Assembly: GCF_009296265.1 (NCBI RefSeq)
Contig: NZ_WBJS01000012.1
Coordinates: forward strand, 1-64,000
Reading direction: 5' to 3'
Source of the DNA: Thioclava sp. JE_KL1
Lineage (GTDB): Bacteria; Pseudomonadota; Alphaproteobacteria; Rhodobacterales; Rhodobacteraceae
DNA length: 64,000 nucleotides
In this document: positions 38,165-47,955 of the stretch, piece by piece
How positions within the stretch are numbered: the first letter of the stretch is position 1
Layout of the letters: every line of letters begins with the position of its first letter
Notes under the pieces: generated by a model
Told to the model about the DNA's origin: nothing
Database searches by the model: none
Seen by the model: only the letters and a program-made list of their open reading frames with translations
Made by a program: the position numbers and the translations under genes

Positions 38165-39261
38165 GCCACGAAGGGGCGCAACCCCTGACGGCGGGCGGAG
38201 GCCAGCGTCTTCGCCTCATAGCCCGAGACGATCTTGCGCACCGGCTTGCGATGGAGCGGCACCCCGCCTTCGCGCAGGAGCCCCGCAAAGGCCGTCGTCG
38301 CCGCCAGAAGCGGTTGCCGGGCGAGCCGCCCGATATGCAGGCTCTCCAGCTTGCAGCCATCCGCCATTAGCAGGTGATGGCCGCCCAGGAGCAGCCCGTG
38401 CCATTCCAGAACGCCCGGGCAATCGGGTTGCAGCGCGGCGCAGCCATCGGCCAGCGAGCGCGCCTCGATGAGCACCTCGTCCTCGCCGAAGATGAAATCC
38501 ACCGACGGCCCGCTCAGCGCCACGCGGTGCTGCGGCATCACCCAGAGATCCTGCCGCGCCGAGAAGACCGGCGCACAGAGTTTCACCGGACGCAGGTGCC
38601 CGATCGCAGGCAGGCTGATCCGCCCCGACCAGAGGACCGGCTGCGGTCCGGCATCGATGGTCTCGACCAGATCGCCCGCGCGAAGCCGCGCGGCAGGCAC
38701 CACGCCCTCCGGCGTCTGGATCGGGGTCGCGGGGGCGAAACAGCCCGCCGGTCCCATCGGTTGCAGATGATCGCCAAGCGCCAGCCAATCGACGCGCGGC
38801 CCGACCCGCGCAGGCCCCGCCGGATCGAGGAGCGCCGCCGCCTCGTCACGGGTCAGCGGGAGCGGCGCCACGCCCGCCTGCTGCCGGATCGTGCGCTGAT
38901 CGAGCGCCTCCAGCGTCAGCAGGCTCTCGCGTCCCGGCCCGTCCCAGCGCCATGTGAGCCGCATCCGCCCGCCGGTCAGCCGCTCCTGCGTGGCGTCGAT
39001 CGAGATCGCATGGACCGCCGAGCCGCGCCGCTGCGCCAGCACGATGCGCCCGTCGACATCGAGATTGAGCGAGAGGAAATTCCGCCAGCCTTCGCGCTGA
39101 TGCAGATGGATCAGCGGCAGGGGTGACTGCTCGCCGCGCATCAGGGTGAATTCCAGCATCAGGCTGCCGCGTGCGAGCAGCTCCGGCAATCTGCGCTCGT
39201 CAAACCTGACCGCGCCGCGATGTGCGATCTGCGCACCGATCCAGCCCTGCTGCGCCCTCAT
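38161..39261 (-). CDS. Hint domain-containing protein
   Basis: A 366-residue protein with a Hint (hedgehog/intein-type) domain in the C-terminal half. The domain starts GCFAPATPIQTPEGVVPAAR (about 193), giving the N-terminal Cys expected of Hint autoprocessing, continues with LRAGDLVETIDAGPQPVLWSG, and has the His-containing VMPQHRVALSGP block. Residues 1-190 are of no known family, rich in Arg and Leu. Hint domains of this type are common in secreted RTX proteins of Rhodobacterales; this one has no visible RTX repeats or signal peptide. GGAG lies before MRAQQGWIGAQI. Confidence 0.8.
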   Translation of the reverse strand: MRAQQGWIGAQIAHRGAVRFDERRLPELLARGSLMLEFTLMRGEQSPLPLIHLHQREGWRNFLSLNLDVDGRIVLAQRRGSAVHAISIDATQERLTGGRMRLTWRWDGPGRESLLTLEALDQRTIRQQAGVAPLPLTRDEAAALLDPAGPARVGPRVDWLALGDHLQPMGPAGCFAPATPIQTPEGVVPAARLRAGDLVETIDAGPQPVLWSGRISLPAIGHLRPVKLCAPVFSARQDLWVMPQHRVALSGPSVDFIFGEDEVLIEARSLADGCAALQPDCPGVLEWHGLLLGGHHLLMADGCKLESLHIGRLARQPLLAATTAFAGLLREGGVPLHRKPVRKIVSGYEAKTLASARRQGLRPFVA

Positions 39262-39291
39262 CCGCGACGCTCCGAATGCTGCCTTGATCCC

Positions 39292-39531
39292 ATGCCTGTC
39301 TCCGCGCCCGGGGAAACGGACACGAAAAACGCACGCCGCCTGAATGGGCCGCGCGTGGGTCTGTTGCGTCTGACTCCGGGCTTTGCCCTGCTCGATACGC
39401 CCGATTTCGGGCTTTTGCTTTTGACATATCATGACACCGCGACCTGCCTTTGGGTAGCCCCTGTCTCCGCGTCACTTGCGCCCGGTGTCGAGCCTGCAAC
39501 AGCCATTGCCCCGAAGGCCTCGGCGCTCTAA
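39292..39531 (+). CDS. Small hypothetical protein (79 aa)
   Basis: An open frame of 79 residues starting MPVSAPGETDTKNARRLNG, with a central hydrophobic stretch (PGFALLDTPDFGLLLLTYHD). Codon use is like the neighbours. There is no strong ribosome site and I do not recognise a family, so it may not be real. It lies between the divergent Hint-domain gene and dapE, and if translated could be cotranscribed with dapE (27 nt downstream). Confidence 0.3.
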   Translation: MPVSAPGETDTKNARRLNGPRVGLLRLTPGFALLDTPDFGLLLLTYHDTATCLWVAPVSASLAPGVEPATAIAPKASAL

Positions 39532-39557
39532 GCCTGTAGCGCTGAAAAGGAGTGCCC

Positions 39558-40700
39558 ATGACGACCGATCCCATCCGCCTGAGCGCCGATCTGATCCGCT
39601 GCCCCTCGGTGACCCCGGAGGAGGGCGGCGCGCTGGTCTTGCTGGAAGGCCTGCTGAGCGGGGCAGGCTTCACCTGCACGCGCGTCGATCGCAATGGCAC
39701 GCCGAACCTTTATGCGCGCTGGGGCGCGAAGGGGGCGGCGAAAAGCTTCGGCTTCAACGGGCACACGGATGTCGTGCCGGTGGGCGATGCCGCCGCCTGG
39801 ACGCATGACCCGTTCGGCGCCGAGATCGTCGACGGCGTGATGTGGGGGCGCGGCGCGACCGATATGAAGACCGCCGTGGCGGCCTTTGCTGCCGCAGCGG
39901 TGGATTTCGTGACCGAGACGCCGCCCGACGGCGCGGTGATCCTCGCCATCACCGGCGACGAGGAAGGCCCGGGCCGCGACGGCACGCGGGCGCTTCTGGA
40001 TTGGATGAAGGCCGAGGGCGAGGCGATGTCGGTCTGCCTCGTGGGCGAGCCGACCTGCCCCAATGAAATGGGAGAGATGATGAAGATCGGGCGGCGTGGC
40101 TCGCTCAGCTTCTATATCGAGGCCGAGGGCGTGCAGGGTCATGCAGCCTATCCGCATCGCGCGAAGAACCCGCTGCATGCGCTGGTCGATCTGCTGGGCC
40201 GGATGACCGCAGAGCCGCTCGACCACGGCACCGATCATTTCCAGCCCTCGAGCCTGCAGATCACCACCATCGATTGCGGCAACCCGGCCAATAACGTGAT
40301 CCCGGCCAAGGCGCGTGCGACCGTGAATATCCGCTTCAACGATGCGCATACCGGCGAGGGGCTGATCGCCTGGGCCGAGGCGATGGCCTCCGAGATCACC
40401 GCCGAGACCGGCATCCGCATCGCGCTCAACCCCGATATCTCGGGCGAAAGCTTCGTCACCCCGCCCGGTCCCTTCGTCGATCTCGTCGCGAAATCGGTCG
40501 AGGCGGAAACGGGCCGCGCGCCGGAGCTGTCCACCTCGGGCGGCACCTCGGATGCGCGCTTCGTGAAGGATCACTGCCCGGTCGTGGAATTCGGCCTCGT
40601 CGGCGCGACGATGCATCAGGTGGATGAACGTGTGCCCCTCGACCAGATCGAAGCCCTCACGCGCGTCTATGCCCGCATATTGAGAGACTATTTCGCATGA
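39558..40700 (+). CDS. dapE: Succinyl-diaminopimelate desuccinylase
   Basis: DapE removes succinate from N-succinyl-LL-diaminopimelate in lysine synthesis, using two zinc ions. The 380-residue M20-family protein has the metal motifs [12 protein letters not shown] (about 66-77), [15 protein letters not shown] (about 96), [13 protein letters not shown] (the catalytic Glu) and [12 protein letters not shown] near 325. AAGGAG fixes the start at MTTDPIRLS. The stop overlaps the following GNAT gene by 4 nt. Together with dapB and dapC it gives three pathway genes at separate sites in the window. Confidence 0.95.
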   Translation: MTTDPIRLSADLIRCPSVTPEEGGALVLLEGLLSGAGFTCTRVDRNGTPNLYARWGAKGAAKSFGFNGHTDVVPVGDAAAWTHDPFGAEIVDGVMWGRGATDMKTAVAAFAAAAVDFVTETPPDGAVILAITGDEEGPGRDGTRALLDWMKAEGEAMSVCLVGEPTCPNEMGEMMKIGRRGSLSFYIEAEGVQGHAAYPHRAKNPLHALVDLLGRMTAEPLDHGTDHFQPSSLQITTIDCGNPANNVIPAKARATVNIRFNDAHTGEGLIAWAEAMASEITAETGIRIALNPDISGESFVTPPGPFVDLVAKSVEAETGRAPELSTSGGTSDARFVKDHCPVVEFGLVGATMHQVDERVPLDQIEALTRVYARILRDYFA

Positions 40701-41113
40701 TCAAGATCGAGCCGGTCACCGATTACACGCCCTGCCATGCGCTGCGCCGGGCCGTGTTCATCGAAGAACAGGGCATCCCCGAGCCCGAGGAATGGGACGA
40801 TCTCGACGATCAGGCGATCCATCTGCTGGCCAGCATGGAGGGCACGCCACTCGGCACCGCGCGGCTGATCCGCAAGGGTGAGACCGGCAAGATCGGTCGC
40901 ATCTGCGTGGCGAAATCCGCGCGCGGCACCGGGCTCGGCGCGGCGCTGGTGCGCGACGCCTGCGAACGGTTCGCCGAGATGGGCTGCACCCGCGCCTATC
41001 TCTCGGCCCAGAGCTACGCGATCCCGTTCTACGAGAAGCTTGGCTTCGTGCCCTACGGCGAAGATTACGACGACGCGGGCATCCCGCATCGCGATATGGA
41101 AAAGACGCTCTGA
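40697..41113 (+). CDS. GNAT family N-acetyltransferase
   Basis: A 138-residue GNAT protein. The start [20 protein letters not shown] and [19 protein letters not shown] resemble YjcF/ElaA-type acetyltransferases; the acetyl-CoA loop is [18 protein letters not shown] (about 73-90), and the C-terminal [17 protein letters not shown] is typical. The substrate is unknown. It overlaps dapE by ATGA and is translationally coupled to it, though a lysine-pathway role is only guesswork. A family-1 repeat starts directly after it. Confidence 0.87.
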   Translation: MIKIEPVTDYTPCHALRRAVFIEEQGIPEPEEWDDLDDQAIHLLASMEGTPLGTARLIRKGETGKIGRICVAKSARGTGLGAALVRDACERFAEMGCTRAYLSAQSYAIPFYEKLGFVPYGEDYDDAGIPHRDMEKTL

Positions 41114-41114
41114 G

Positions 41115-41214
41115 CTTCCTCTTGATCCAAGTATCCCGGGGGGCGCGTCAGCGCGGGGGCAGAGCCCCCTCCGCCCAAGCCATGCGCGCCTACGCGCGGG
41201 GGCAGCACCCCTCG
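41115..41214 (-). repeat. Modular intergenic repeat (family 1, copy D, extended)
   Basis: Read on the minus strand, the core CCCCGGGATACTTGGATCAA (41122-41141) is preceded by hairpin 2 CGCG-CTGA-CGCG (41144-41155) and hairpin 1 GGGGGCTCTGCCCCC (41155-41169). A second hairpin pair follows further out, with GCGCG-TAGG-CGCGC at 41184-41197 and a GGGGTGCTGCCCCC stem to about 41211. It lies right after the GNAT stop codon. Confidence 0.7.
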
Positions 41215-41277
41215 ACACCACTCATTCGCGCCACACTCTTTGAGTGACGCCCCTCACGCCCCATGTTAGGCAAACCC

Positions 41278-43584
41278 ATGAGCAAACCCGCCCCCATCCC
41301 CTCGCGCCAGCAAATCCTCGACTGGCTGAACGACAACCCCGACCAAGGGGCCAAGCGCGACATTGCGCGGGCCTTCGGTGTGAAGGGGCAGGCGAAGATC
41401 GAGCTGAAGCGCATTCTCAAGGACATGGCCGACGAAGGTCTGATCGAGAAGCGCCGCCGCAATTTCCGCGATCCCAACGTGCTGCCGCCGGTGTCCGTGC
41501 TGCGCGTGATGCGCGAGGACAGCCAAGGCGACCAATGGGCCGAGCCTGCCGAATGGAATGGCGAGGGGCCTGCACCTTTGGTCCTCTTCGTTCCGAAGGA
41601 CGGCGATCCCACGCTGGCTGAGGGCGACCGTATCCTCGGCCGCCTGACCCCGGTGGAGGATGAAGATTACGGCTACGAGGCGCGGCTGATCCGCAAGATC
41701 GGGCAGGCCTCGCATCGCATCGTCGGCATTTTCCGCAAGAATGCCGAGGGCGGGCGGATCATGCCGATCGACAAGGGTGTCGGCAACGAATGGCAGGTGC
41801 CGGCGGCGGTCACGCAGGGCGCCAAGGATGGCGAGCTGGTCGAGGCCGAACAGACCGGGCCGCGCGGGCGCATGGGGCTCCCGAAGGCGCGCGTGATCGA
41901 GGTGCTGGGCGATCCGTCTGCGCCGAAAGCGGTCTCGCTGATCGCGATCCATCAACATGGCATCCCCGACGATTTCCCTGATGCGGTCGTGGCCGAGGCC
42001 GATGCCGCCAAGCCCGCGCCTTTGGACGATCGCGAAGACCTGCGCGAGCTGTCTTTCGTCACGATCGACCCGGCGGATGCGCGCGACCGCGACGACGCGG
42101 TGCTGGTGATCCGCGACGACGATCCGAAAAACGACGGCGGCTTCCTGATCTGGGTCGCGATTGCCGATGTGGCGCATTACGTCACGCCGGGCTCCGAGCT
42201 GGACCGCGAGGCGCGCAAGCGCGGCAACTCCACCTATTTCCCCGACCGCGTCGTGCCGATGCTGCCCGATAGCCTCTCGGGCGATCTGTGCTCTCTGCAC
42301 GAGAACGTGGACCGTGCGGTGCTGGCGGTGCGGATGAAGATCGACGCGCAGGGGCGCAAGGTCTCGCATCGCTTCACGCGCGGGATGATCCGCTCGGTCG
42401 GCTCGCTCGAATACGGGCAGGTGCAATCGGCGCGCGACGGCAATCCGGACGAGAAGACCGAGGATATGGTCGAGGAGATCATCGACCCGATCTACGAGGC
42501 TTACGAGGCGCTCAAGCACGCCCGCGCGATCCGTCAGCCGCTGGAGCTGGACCTGCCCGAGCGGCAGATCGTGATCGGCGACGATGGCCATGTCGCGTCG
42601 ATCCGGTTCAAGGAGCGGCTCGACGCCCATAAGCTGATCGAGGAGTTCATGGTGCTGGCCAATGTGGCCGCGGCCGAGGAACTGGAAAAGCTGCGCCGTC
42701 CGCTGCTGTATCGTGTCCACGAAGAACCCAGCCTCGAGAAGATCGAGAGCTTGCGCGAAGTGGCGCAGGCGTCGGGCTTCACGCTGGCGAAGGGGCAGGT
42801 GCTGCAGACCGCGCATCTGAACAACCTGCTCAGCCAGTCCGAGGGCTCCGAGTTCGACGAGCTGATCAATATCTCGACGCTGCGCTCGATGACGCAGGCC
42901 TATTACGCGCCGACGAATTACGGGCATTTCGGCCTCGCGCTGCGCTCCTATGCGCATTTCACCTCGCCGATCCGGCGCTATTCCGACCTGATCGTGCACC
43001 GCGCGCTGATCCTCGGACACGGCTGGGGCAAGGACGGGCTGAGCGCGTGGGATATCGAGAACCTCGAGGACACGGCGAAGCAAATTTCCGATACCGAGCG
43101 CCGCTCGATGGTGGCCGAACGCGACACGACCGACCGCTATCTGGCGGCCTATCTGTCGGACCGGGTGGGCAGCGAATTCACGGGCCGCATCTCGGGCGTG
43201 CAGAAATTCGGCGCCTTCGTGAAGCTCGACGAGACCGGAGCGGACGGGCTGATCCCGATCCGCGAGATCGGACGCGAATTCTTCCATTTCGACCGCGAGG
43301 CGCAGGAGCTCGTGGGCTCGGATACCGGAATGGTCATCACCATCGGGCAGCGCGTCCGGGTGCGGCTGTCCGAGGCCGTGCCGATCACCGGCGGGCTGAT
43401 GCTGGAGCTGCTGGAAGTCGAAGGGCAGGGGATGCCCTCGGGTGACGGCAAGCGCCGGAAGGGCCGCCGTCCCGGCACGCGTCCGCCGCGCAAAGGTCCC
43501 GGTAAGGGCCCGCGCAAACCGGCCCGCGACGCTGCCAAGAAGAAGGCGGTCGCGCGCAAGGTGAAACGCACGCGCAAGAGTTGA
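41278..43584 (+). CDS. rnr: Ribonuclease R
   Basis: RNase R is a 3'-to-5' exoribonuclease that can degrade structured RNA and rRNA. The 768-residue protein has an N-terminal winged-helix region (MSKPAPIPSRQQILDWL), cold-shock domains, the RNB catalytic core with TIDPADARDRDDAVLV (about 270; the catalytic acidic residues) and HFTSPIRRYSDLIVHRAL (about 560), an S1 domain GRISGVQKFGAFVKLDETG (about 640), and a Lys/Arg-rich tail. Length and order are standard. The start used is MSKPAPIP; an in-frame ATG 15 nt upstream has no better ribosome site. Confidence 0.96.
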   Translation: MSKPAPIPSRQQILDWLNDNPDQGAKRDIARAFGVKGQAKIELKRILKDMADEGLIEKRRRNFRDPNVLPPVSVLRVMREDSQGDQWAEPAEWNGEGPAPLVLFVPKDGDPTLAEGDRILGRLTPVEDEDYGYEARLIRKIGQASHRIVGIFRKNAEGGRIMPIDKGVGNEWQVPAAVTQGAKDGELVEAEQTGPRGRMGLPKARVIEVLGDPSAPKAVSLIAIHQHGIPDDFPDAVVAEADAAKPAPLDDREDLRELSFVTIDPADARDRDDAVLVIRDDDPKNDGGFLIWVAIADVAHYVTPGSELDREARKRGNSTYFPDRVVPMLPDSLSGDLCSLHENVDRAVLAVRMKIDAQGRKVSHRFTRGMIRSVGSLEYGQVQSARDGNPDEKTEDMVEEIIDPIYEAYEALKHARAIRQPLELDLPERQIVIGDDGHVASIRFKERLDAHKLIEEFMVLANVAAAEELEKLRRPLLYRVHEEPSLEKIESLREVAQASGFTLAKGQVLQTAHLNNLLSQSEGSEFDELINISTLRSMTQAYYAPTNYGHFGLALRSYAHFTSPIRRYSDLIVHRALILGHGWGKDGLSAWDIENLEDTAKQISDTERRSMVAERDTTDRYLAAYLSDRVGSEFTGRISGVQKFGAFVKLDETGADGLIPIREIGREFFHFDREAQELVGSDTGMVITIGQRVRVRLSEAVPITGGLMLELLEVEGQGMPSGDGKRRKGRRPGTRPPRKGPGKGPRKPARDAAKKKAVARKVKRTRKS

Positions 43585-43587
43585 GGC

Positions 43588-45186
43588 TTACAGCATCCAC
43601 TCGATCGGCAGGCGCTGCGCGATCCACAGGAAGATGCGATGCGAGAAGGGCACGCCCGGCTCGCGCTTGCGCACGCCATGCCCGGGCCGCGACCAGCGCA
43701 ATTGCTGCGCACGGGTGAGGCGCAGCCGCCATGCGCGGGCGGGGATGAATTCCTTGAAGGTCTCGGAAATTTCCGTCGCGATCTCGGGCGCGTCGATCAC
43801 GATGCCCAGCTCGGTATTCAGGCGCATCGAGCGCGGATCGAAGTTGAACGAGCCGATGAAGACCCGCGCGCGATCCACCGCGAAAACCTTGGCGTGCAGC
43901 TTGTTGCGCGAGAAGGGCGAGGTGCCGCGAATGTCGGAGCCCAGCAGCCGCTCGCGCCGGTTGCGCTCGCTCGGGCGGCGGTCTTCGGCATCGGCGGCGT
44001 ATTCGTAAAGTTCGATCCCGGCGCGCAACAGCCCCTTGCGGCGATGCGCGTAGCCGGAATGGACCAGCGCCACATCGGTCGCGGCATAGGAATTCGTCAG
44101 CACCTTGATGGTCGCCCCCGATTGCGCGATCCGCTTGAGATAACGCACCCCCGTCCGCGTCGGGACGAGATAGGGCGTCACCAGTACCAGTTCTTCCAGC
44201 GGTTGCCCCAAGGCGCGCACTAGATATTGCCAGAGCAGTTTGCGCCCCTGCAGAAGTCCATGGATTTTCGACGGGTGGTCGTAGATCAACTGCGCCTCGG
44301 CGAAGATCACCCGCGCCTTGCCTGACAGCAGCCGCGACGTCCGGTCTGGATGCTGTAGGTCGTCCGCATAACGCTTCGCCTCGGGCTCCGAGAGGCGGAC
44401 CTCTTCGGTCTTGATGATGGTCTCGGCCTCTTTCGCCTCGCAGTCGCCCAGCATCTTTTCCGCAGGGATCGCGGGGGGCGCGTTCCAATACAGGTCGAAC
44501 TGCTTGCCGATCTGCGCCAGAACCGGACCCGCGACGGCGACGTCGAGATCCATGTAGAGCCCGCTCTCGGAGAGGCTGTTGAAATAGTCGTCGCCGATAT
44601 TGCGCCCGCCTAGGATCGCCATCCGCCCATCCGCGATCATCGCCTTGTTGTGCATCCGGCGGTTCAGGCGGCGGAAATCGGACAGGTAACCCAGAAAGCG
44701 CGCGGTGCGGATCGGGAAGGGGTTGAAGAGGCGCACGTCGACATTGGGCAACTGGTCGAGCGCGGCCAGCGTGCGGTCCATCCCCGCCGTGCCGTTATCG
44801 TCGATCAGCAGCCGGATATGGACCCCGCGTTTGGCCGCCTTGCGCAGTGCGCCGAGCATGATCGCGCCCGCCGTGTCGTTCTGCCAGATGTAATATTGCA
44901 GATCGAGCGAGACCTCTGCGGCGTCGATTAGTTCCAGCCGCGCCGCCAGCGCGTCGAGCGGATCGGCGAGCAGCTGGACCGCACTCTTTGTCTCAATTCC
45001 CGTGAGCCGGTCCTGCAGCGCGGTCGCGAAGCGCCCGGTTTCGGGGGCGAGTTGCATATGGGACTTGGGGAACGGGCCTTTGGGGCGCCGATGCGACAGC
45101 CTTGCGACGATCAGCGTCAGACCGGCCAGCGCGATGAGGCCGGCGATCAGGGCGAGGCCCAGAATATGAAGCAGTTCCAGTTTCAT
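43588..45186 (-). CDS. Phospholipase D family protein (cardiolipin synthase-like)
   Basis: A 532-residue protein with one N-terminal membrane helix (LLHILGLALIAGLIALAGLT) and two HKD motifs: MHNKAMIADGRMAILGGRN (about 200) and LHAKVFAVDRARVFIGSFNF (about 410). Two HKD motifs form the PLD active site. It resembles the larger PLD-family proteins annotated as cardiolipin synthase-like, so a role in phospholipid exchange at the membrane is likely but not certain. Three ATGs (45198, 45195, 45186) lie close together with no clear ribosome site; I used the one that starts at the helix. Its 3' end is 3 nt from that of rnr. Confidence 0.85.
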   Translation of the reverse strand: MKLELLHILGLALIAGLIALAGLTLIVARLSHRRPKGPFPKSHMQLAPETGRFATALQDRLTGIETKSAVQLLADPLDALAARLELIDAAEVSLDLQYYIWQNDTAGAIMLGALRKAAKRGVHIRLLIDDNGTAGMDRTLAALDQLPNVDVRLFNPFPIRTARFLGYLSDFRRLNRRMHNKAMIADGRMAILGGRNIGDDYFNSLSESGLYMDLDVAVAGPVLAQIGKQFDLYWNAPPAIPAEKMLGDCEAKEAETIIKTEEVRLSEPEAKRYADDLQHPDRTSRLLSGKARVIFAEAQLIYDHPSKIHGLLQGRKLLWQYLVRALGQPLEELVLVTPYLVPTRTGVRYLKRIAQSGATIKVLTNSYAATDVALVHSGYAHRRKGLLRAGIELYEYAADAEDRRPSERNRRERLLGSDIRGTSPFSRNKLHAKVFAVDRARVFIGSFNFDPRSMRLNTELGIVIDAPEIATEISETFKEFIPARAWRLRLTRAQQLRWSRPGHGVRKREPGVPFSHRIFLWIAQRLPIEWML

Positions 45187-45239
45187 GGCTGGCATCATGT
45201 AGGCGGTTCAAGGGTTTAGGAAAGTGGGCTTCGCGCATG

Positions 45240-45267
45240 AAAAAGGCCGGCGTGATCGCCGGCCTTC
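45240..45267 (-). terminator. Terminator of pckA
   Basis: The stem AAGGCCGGCG / CGCCGGCCTT with loop TGAT is followed on the minus strand by TTTTTCATGCG. It lies 31 nt after the pckA stop and 41 nt before the PLD gene on the same strand, so it separates the two. Confidence 0.9.
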
Positions 45268-45297
45268 TTAAAAATCTCGTGTTCCGGGTTCAGCGGA

Positions 45298-46896
45298 TCA
45301 GCCGATCGCCGCGGCTTTCACGTCGTCGTCGATATAGGGCACGTATTGCGCGAAGTTGTCCGAGAACATCTCCACCAGCTTCTGCGCCTGCGCATCATAG
45401 GCCGCCGCGTCGTCCCAGGTGCGGCGCGGGTCCAGAAGCACGTCCGAGACATTCGGGACCGAGACCGGAACCTCGAAGCCGAAATTGGGATCCTTGCGGA
45501 ACTGCACGTCATGCAGCGAGCCGTCGAGCGCGGCTTTCAGCAGCGCACGGGTTGCCCGGATCGGCATTCGCGAGCCGGTGCCGAAAGCGCCGCCGGTCCA
45601 GCCGGTGTTCACCAGCCAGCACGACGCGCCGGTGTTGCGGATCTTCTCTTGAAGCAGCTTGCCATAGACCTCGGGGCGACGCGGCATGAAGGGCGCGCCG
45701 AAGCAGGTCGAGAAGGTCGGGAGCGGCTCGACCACGCCGACCTCGGTGCCCGGGGTCTTCGAGGTGAAGCCCGACAGGAAGTGATACATCGCCTGCGCCG
45801 GGGTCAGCCGCGCGATGGGCGGCAGGACACCGAAGGCATCGCAGGTCAGCATGATCACGTTCTTGGGCTGGCCCGCCATTGCGGTATCCGAGGCGTTCGG
45901 AATGTAATGCAGCGGATAGGCGCAGCGCATGTTGTCGGTGATCGAGTTGTCGTTGAAGTCCAGCTCCAGCGTCTCCTCGTCGAACACCATGTTCTCGACC
46001 ACGGTGCCGAACATCGAGCAGGTGTTGTAGATCTCCGGCTCGGCTTCTTTCGACAGGTTGATCGTCTTGGCGTAGCAGCCGCCTTCGAAGTTGAAGATGC
46101 CGTTATGCGACCAGCCATGCTCGTCATCGCCCACGAGGATGCGCGAGGGATCGGCCGAGAGCGTCGTCTTGCCGGTGCCCGAGAGGCCGAAGAAGACTGC
46201 CGCGTCATCGGGATTGTCGATCGCGTGGTTGGCCGAGCAGTGCATCGCCATGATGCCTTCGCCGGGCAGGATGTAGTTGAGAAGGGTGAAGACGCCCTTC
46301 TTGTTCTCACCCGCATAGGCGGTGTTGCCGATCAGGATCGTCTTCTTCTCGAAGTTCAGCGCGATCACGGTTTCCGAGCGGCAGCCGTGCTTCTCGGGAT
46401 CGGCCTTGAAGCTCGGGCAGTTGATGATCGTCCATTCCGGATTGAACGCGTCGAGTTCCTCGCGCTCGGGGCGGCGCAGCATGGTGCGCAGGAACAGCCC
46501 GTGCCAGGCCATTTCCGCCACGAGGCGCACGTCGAGCCGATGCTCGGGGTCGGCACCGCCGAAGAGGTCCTCGACGAAGTAATCCTTGCCCTTCATATGC
46601 TCGAGCATGTCGGCATAGAGGCGGTCGAAGGCTTCGGGCTCCATCGGGGAGTTGTTCTCCCACCAGATGCTGTCTTCGACCGAGGCGGTGCGCACGACGA
46701 ACTTGTCTTTGGGCGACCGGCCCGTGTGTTTCCCGGTGGTGCAGTAGAAGGCGCCACCCTTGCCGAGCGTACCTTCGTCGCGCTTGATCGCTTCTTGGAT
46801 CAGCGCCGGTTCCAGCAGGTTATAATAGACATTCCCGAGACCTTCGATGCCTTGATCTTCCAGCCGTTTCGCGGGGTTAACGCGTCCAATGTCCAT
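45298..46896 (-). CDS. pckA: Phosphoenolpyruvate carboxykinase (ATP)
   Basis: PckA converts oxaloacetate to phosphoenolpyruvate with ATP, the first step of gluconeogenesis. The 532-residue protein has [17 protein letters not shown] (about 50), the kinase-1a P-loop [17 protein letters not shown] (about 235), the metal-site Asp in [21 protein letters not shown], and a C-terminal [16 protein letters not shown] fixes the start at [11 protein letters not shown]. It is divergent from chvI across a 347-nt gap. In alphaproteobacteria pckA commonly sits beside chvGI, and ChvGI affects its expression in some species. Confidence 0.97.
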   Translation of the reverse strand: MDIGRVNPAKRLEDQGIEGLGNVYYNLLEPALIQEAIKRDEGTLGKGGAFYCTTGKHTGRSPKDKFVVRTASVEDSIWWENNSPMEPEAFDRLYADMLEHMKGKDYFVEDLFGGADPEHRLDVRLVAEMAWHGLFLRTMLRRPEREELDAFNPEWTIINCPSFKADPEKHGCRSETVIALNFEKKTILIGNTAYAGENKKGVFTLLNYILPGEGIMAMHCSANHAIDNPDDAAVFFGLSGTGKTTLSADPSRILVGDDEHGWSHNGIFNFEGGCYAKTINLSKEAEPEIYNTCSMFGTVVENMVFDEETLELDFNDNSITDNMRCAYPLHYIPNASDTAMAGQPKNVIMLTCDAFGVLPPIARLTPAQAMYHFLSGFTSKTPGTEVGVVEPLPTFSTCFGAPFMPRRPEVYGKLLQEKIRNTGASCWLVNTGWTGGAFGTGSRMPIRATRALLKAALDGSLHDVQFRKDPNFGFEVPVSVPNVSDVLLDPRRTWDDAAAYDAQAQKLVEMFSDNFAQYVPYIDDDVKAAAIG

Positions 46897-47243
46897 CTGA
46901 TGCTCCCGATGCCGTCGCGCGGCGTTCACAGGGTTATTCCCGGCGCGTCGGGGCCTCGAAGCGCCGATCCGAGCAACAATGTTACCCGGATGGATCGCCT
47001 ATAGCATGACAATTTTGCGAAGGAACAGAATGGATAGGGGGAGTTAGCGCAACCATTTCTAGGTTTAGCGCAATCACGGCGAAATGTCGCGGAAAGGTGA
47101 GGCAAATTAGTCAAAGGTTCGGAAATTCTGGCTCTGATGATTCGCGAAACCTTGGTGATTCGCAGCTTTTTGTTGATTTGAAGGCAACGAACGCGGAATA
47201 TGCGTGTAATAACTATAAAGTAGCAGTGAAGGGATATTCCGAC
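46897..47243. other. Divergent regulatory region between pckA and chvI
   Basis: A 347-nt gap without a gene. On the pckA side, a TATAGG-type -10 (46998-47003 on the minus strand) is possible, but its -35 is weak. A 21-bp-spaced direct repeat lies at 47044-47073. On the chvI side the sequence is AT-rich (TGTAATAACTATAAAG at 47205-47220) and probably includes the chvI promoter, with AAGGGA as ribosome site before its ATG. I see no small coding frame with a ribosome site. Confidence 0.6.
47044..47073 (+). promoter_or_regulatory. Direct repeat TTAGCGCAA, two copies 21 bp apart
   Basis: TTAGCGCAA occurs at 47044-47052 and again exactly at 47065-47073. The 21-bp period is two DNA helical turns, putting both copies on one face of the DNA. 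The unit has a central GCGC, as in LacI-family operators, but is not a full palindrome. It probably controls pckA, chvI or both. Confidence 0.45.
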
Positions 47244-47945
47244 ATGTCGAGAATCGCGCTGGTCGACGACGACCGCAATATTCTGACCTCTGTCTCGATG
47301 ACGCTCGAGGCGGAAGGTTACGATGTCGAAACGTATAACGATGGACAGGCTGCATTCGACGCGTTCACCAAGCGTCTCCCGGACATGGCGGTTCTGGATA
47401 TAAAGATGCCGCGAATGGACGGCATGGAGCTGCTGCAGCGTCTTCGCCAGAAGACCGCGATGCCGGTGATCTTCCTGACCTCCAAAGACGACGAAATCGA
47501 CGAGGTTCTGGGCCTGCGCATGGGCGCGGACGACTACGTCAAGAAGCCGTTCTCGCAGCGTCTTCTGGTCGAACGCATCCGCGCGCTGCTGCGTCGGCAG
47601 GAAGCGATCTCGACCGGCGAGGTCGCCTCGACCGAAGACACCAAGGTCATGGTGCGCGGCTCGCTCGAGATGGACCCGCTGCGCCACGCGGTGACCTGGA
47701 AGAGCAAGGACGTCACGCTGACCGTGACCGAATTCCTGCTGCTTCAGGCGCTCGCGCAGCGGCCCGGTTTCGTGAAATCGCGCGATCAGCTGATGGATGT
47801 GGCTTACGACGATCAGGTCTATGTCGACGACCGCACGATCGACAGCCACATCAAGCGCCTGCGCAAGAAGATGCGCAGCGTCGATGATGATTTCACGGCG
47901 ATCGAGACACTCTACGGCATCGGATACCGGTATAACGAAGAGTGA
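47244..47945 (+). CDS. chvI: Response regulator ChvI
   Basis: ChvI is the OmpR-type response regulator of the ChvG/ChvI (ExoS/ChvI, BvgA-like) system that senses acid or envelope stress in alphaproteobacteria. The 233-residue protein has the acidic pocket LVDDDRNIL (residues 6-14), the phosphorylated Asp52 in [12 protein letters not shown], the switch Lys in [10 protein letters not shown] (about 103), and a winged-helix DNA-binding domain ending in [15 protein letters not shown] longer upstream frame is rejected because AAGGGA lies just before [10 protein letters not shown]. The partner kinase starts 10 nt downstream. Confidence 0.95.
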   Translation: MSRIALVDDDRNILTSVSMTLEAEGYDVETYNDGQAAFDAFTKRLPDMAVLDIKMPRMDGMELLQRLRQKTAMPVIFLTSKDDEIDEVLGLRMGADDYVKKPFSQRLLVERIRALLRRQEAISTGEVASTEDTKVMVRGSLEMDPLRHAVTWKSKDVTLTVTEFLLLQALAQRPGFVKSRDQLMDVAYDDQVYVDDRTIDSHIKRLRKKMRSVDDDFTAIETLYGIGYRYNEE

Positions 47946-47955
47946 TGCTACGTCG

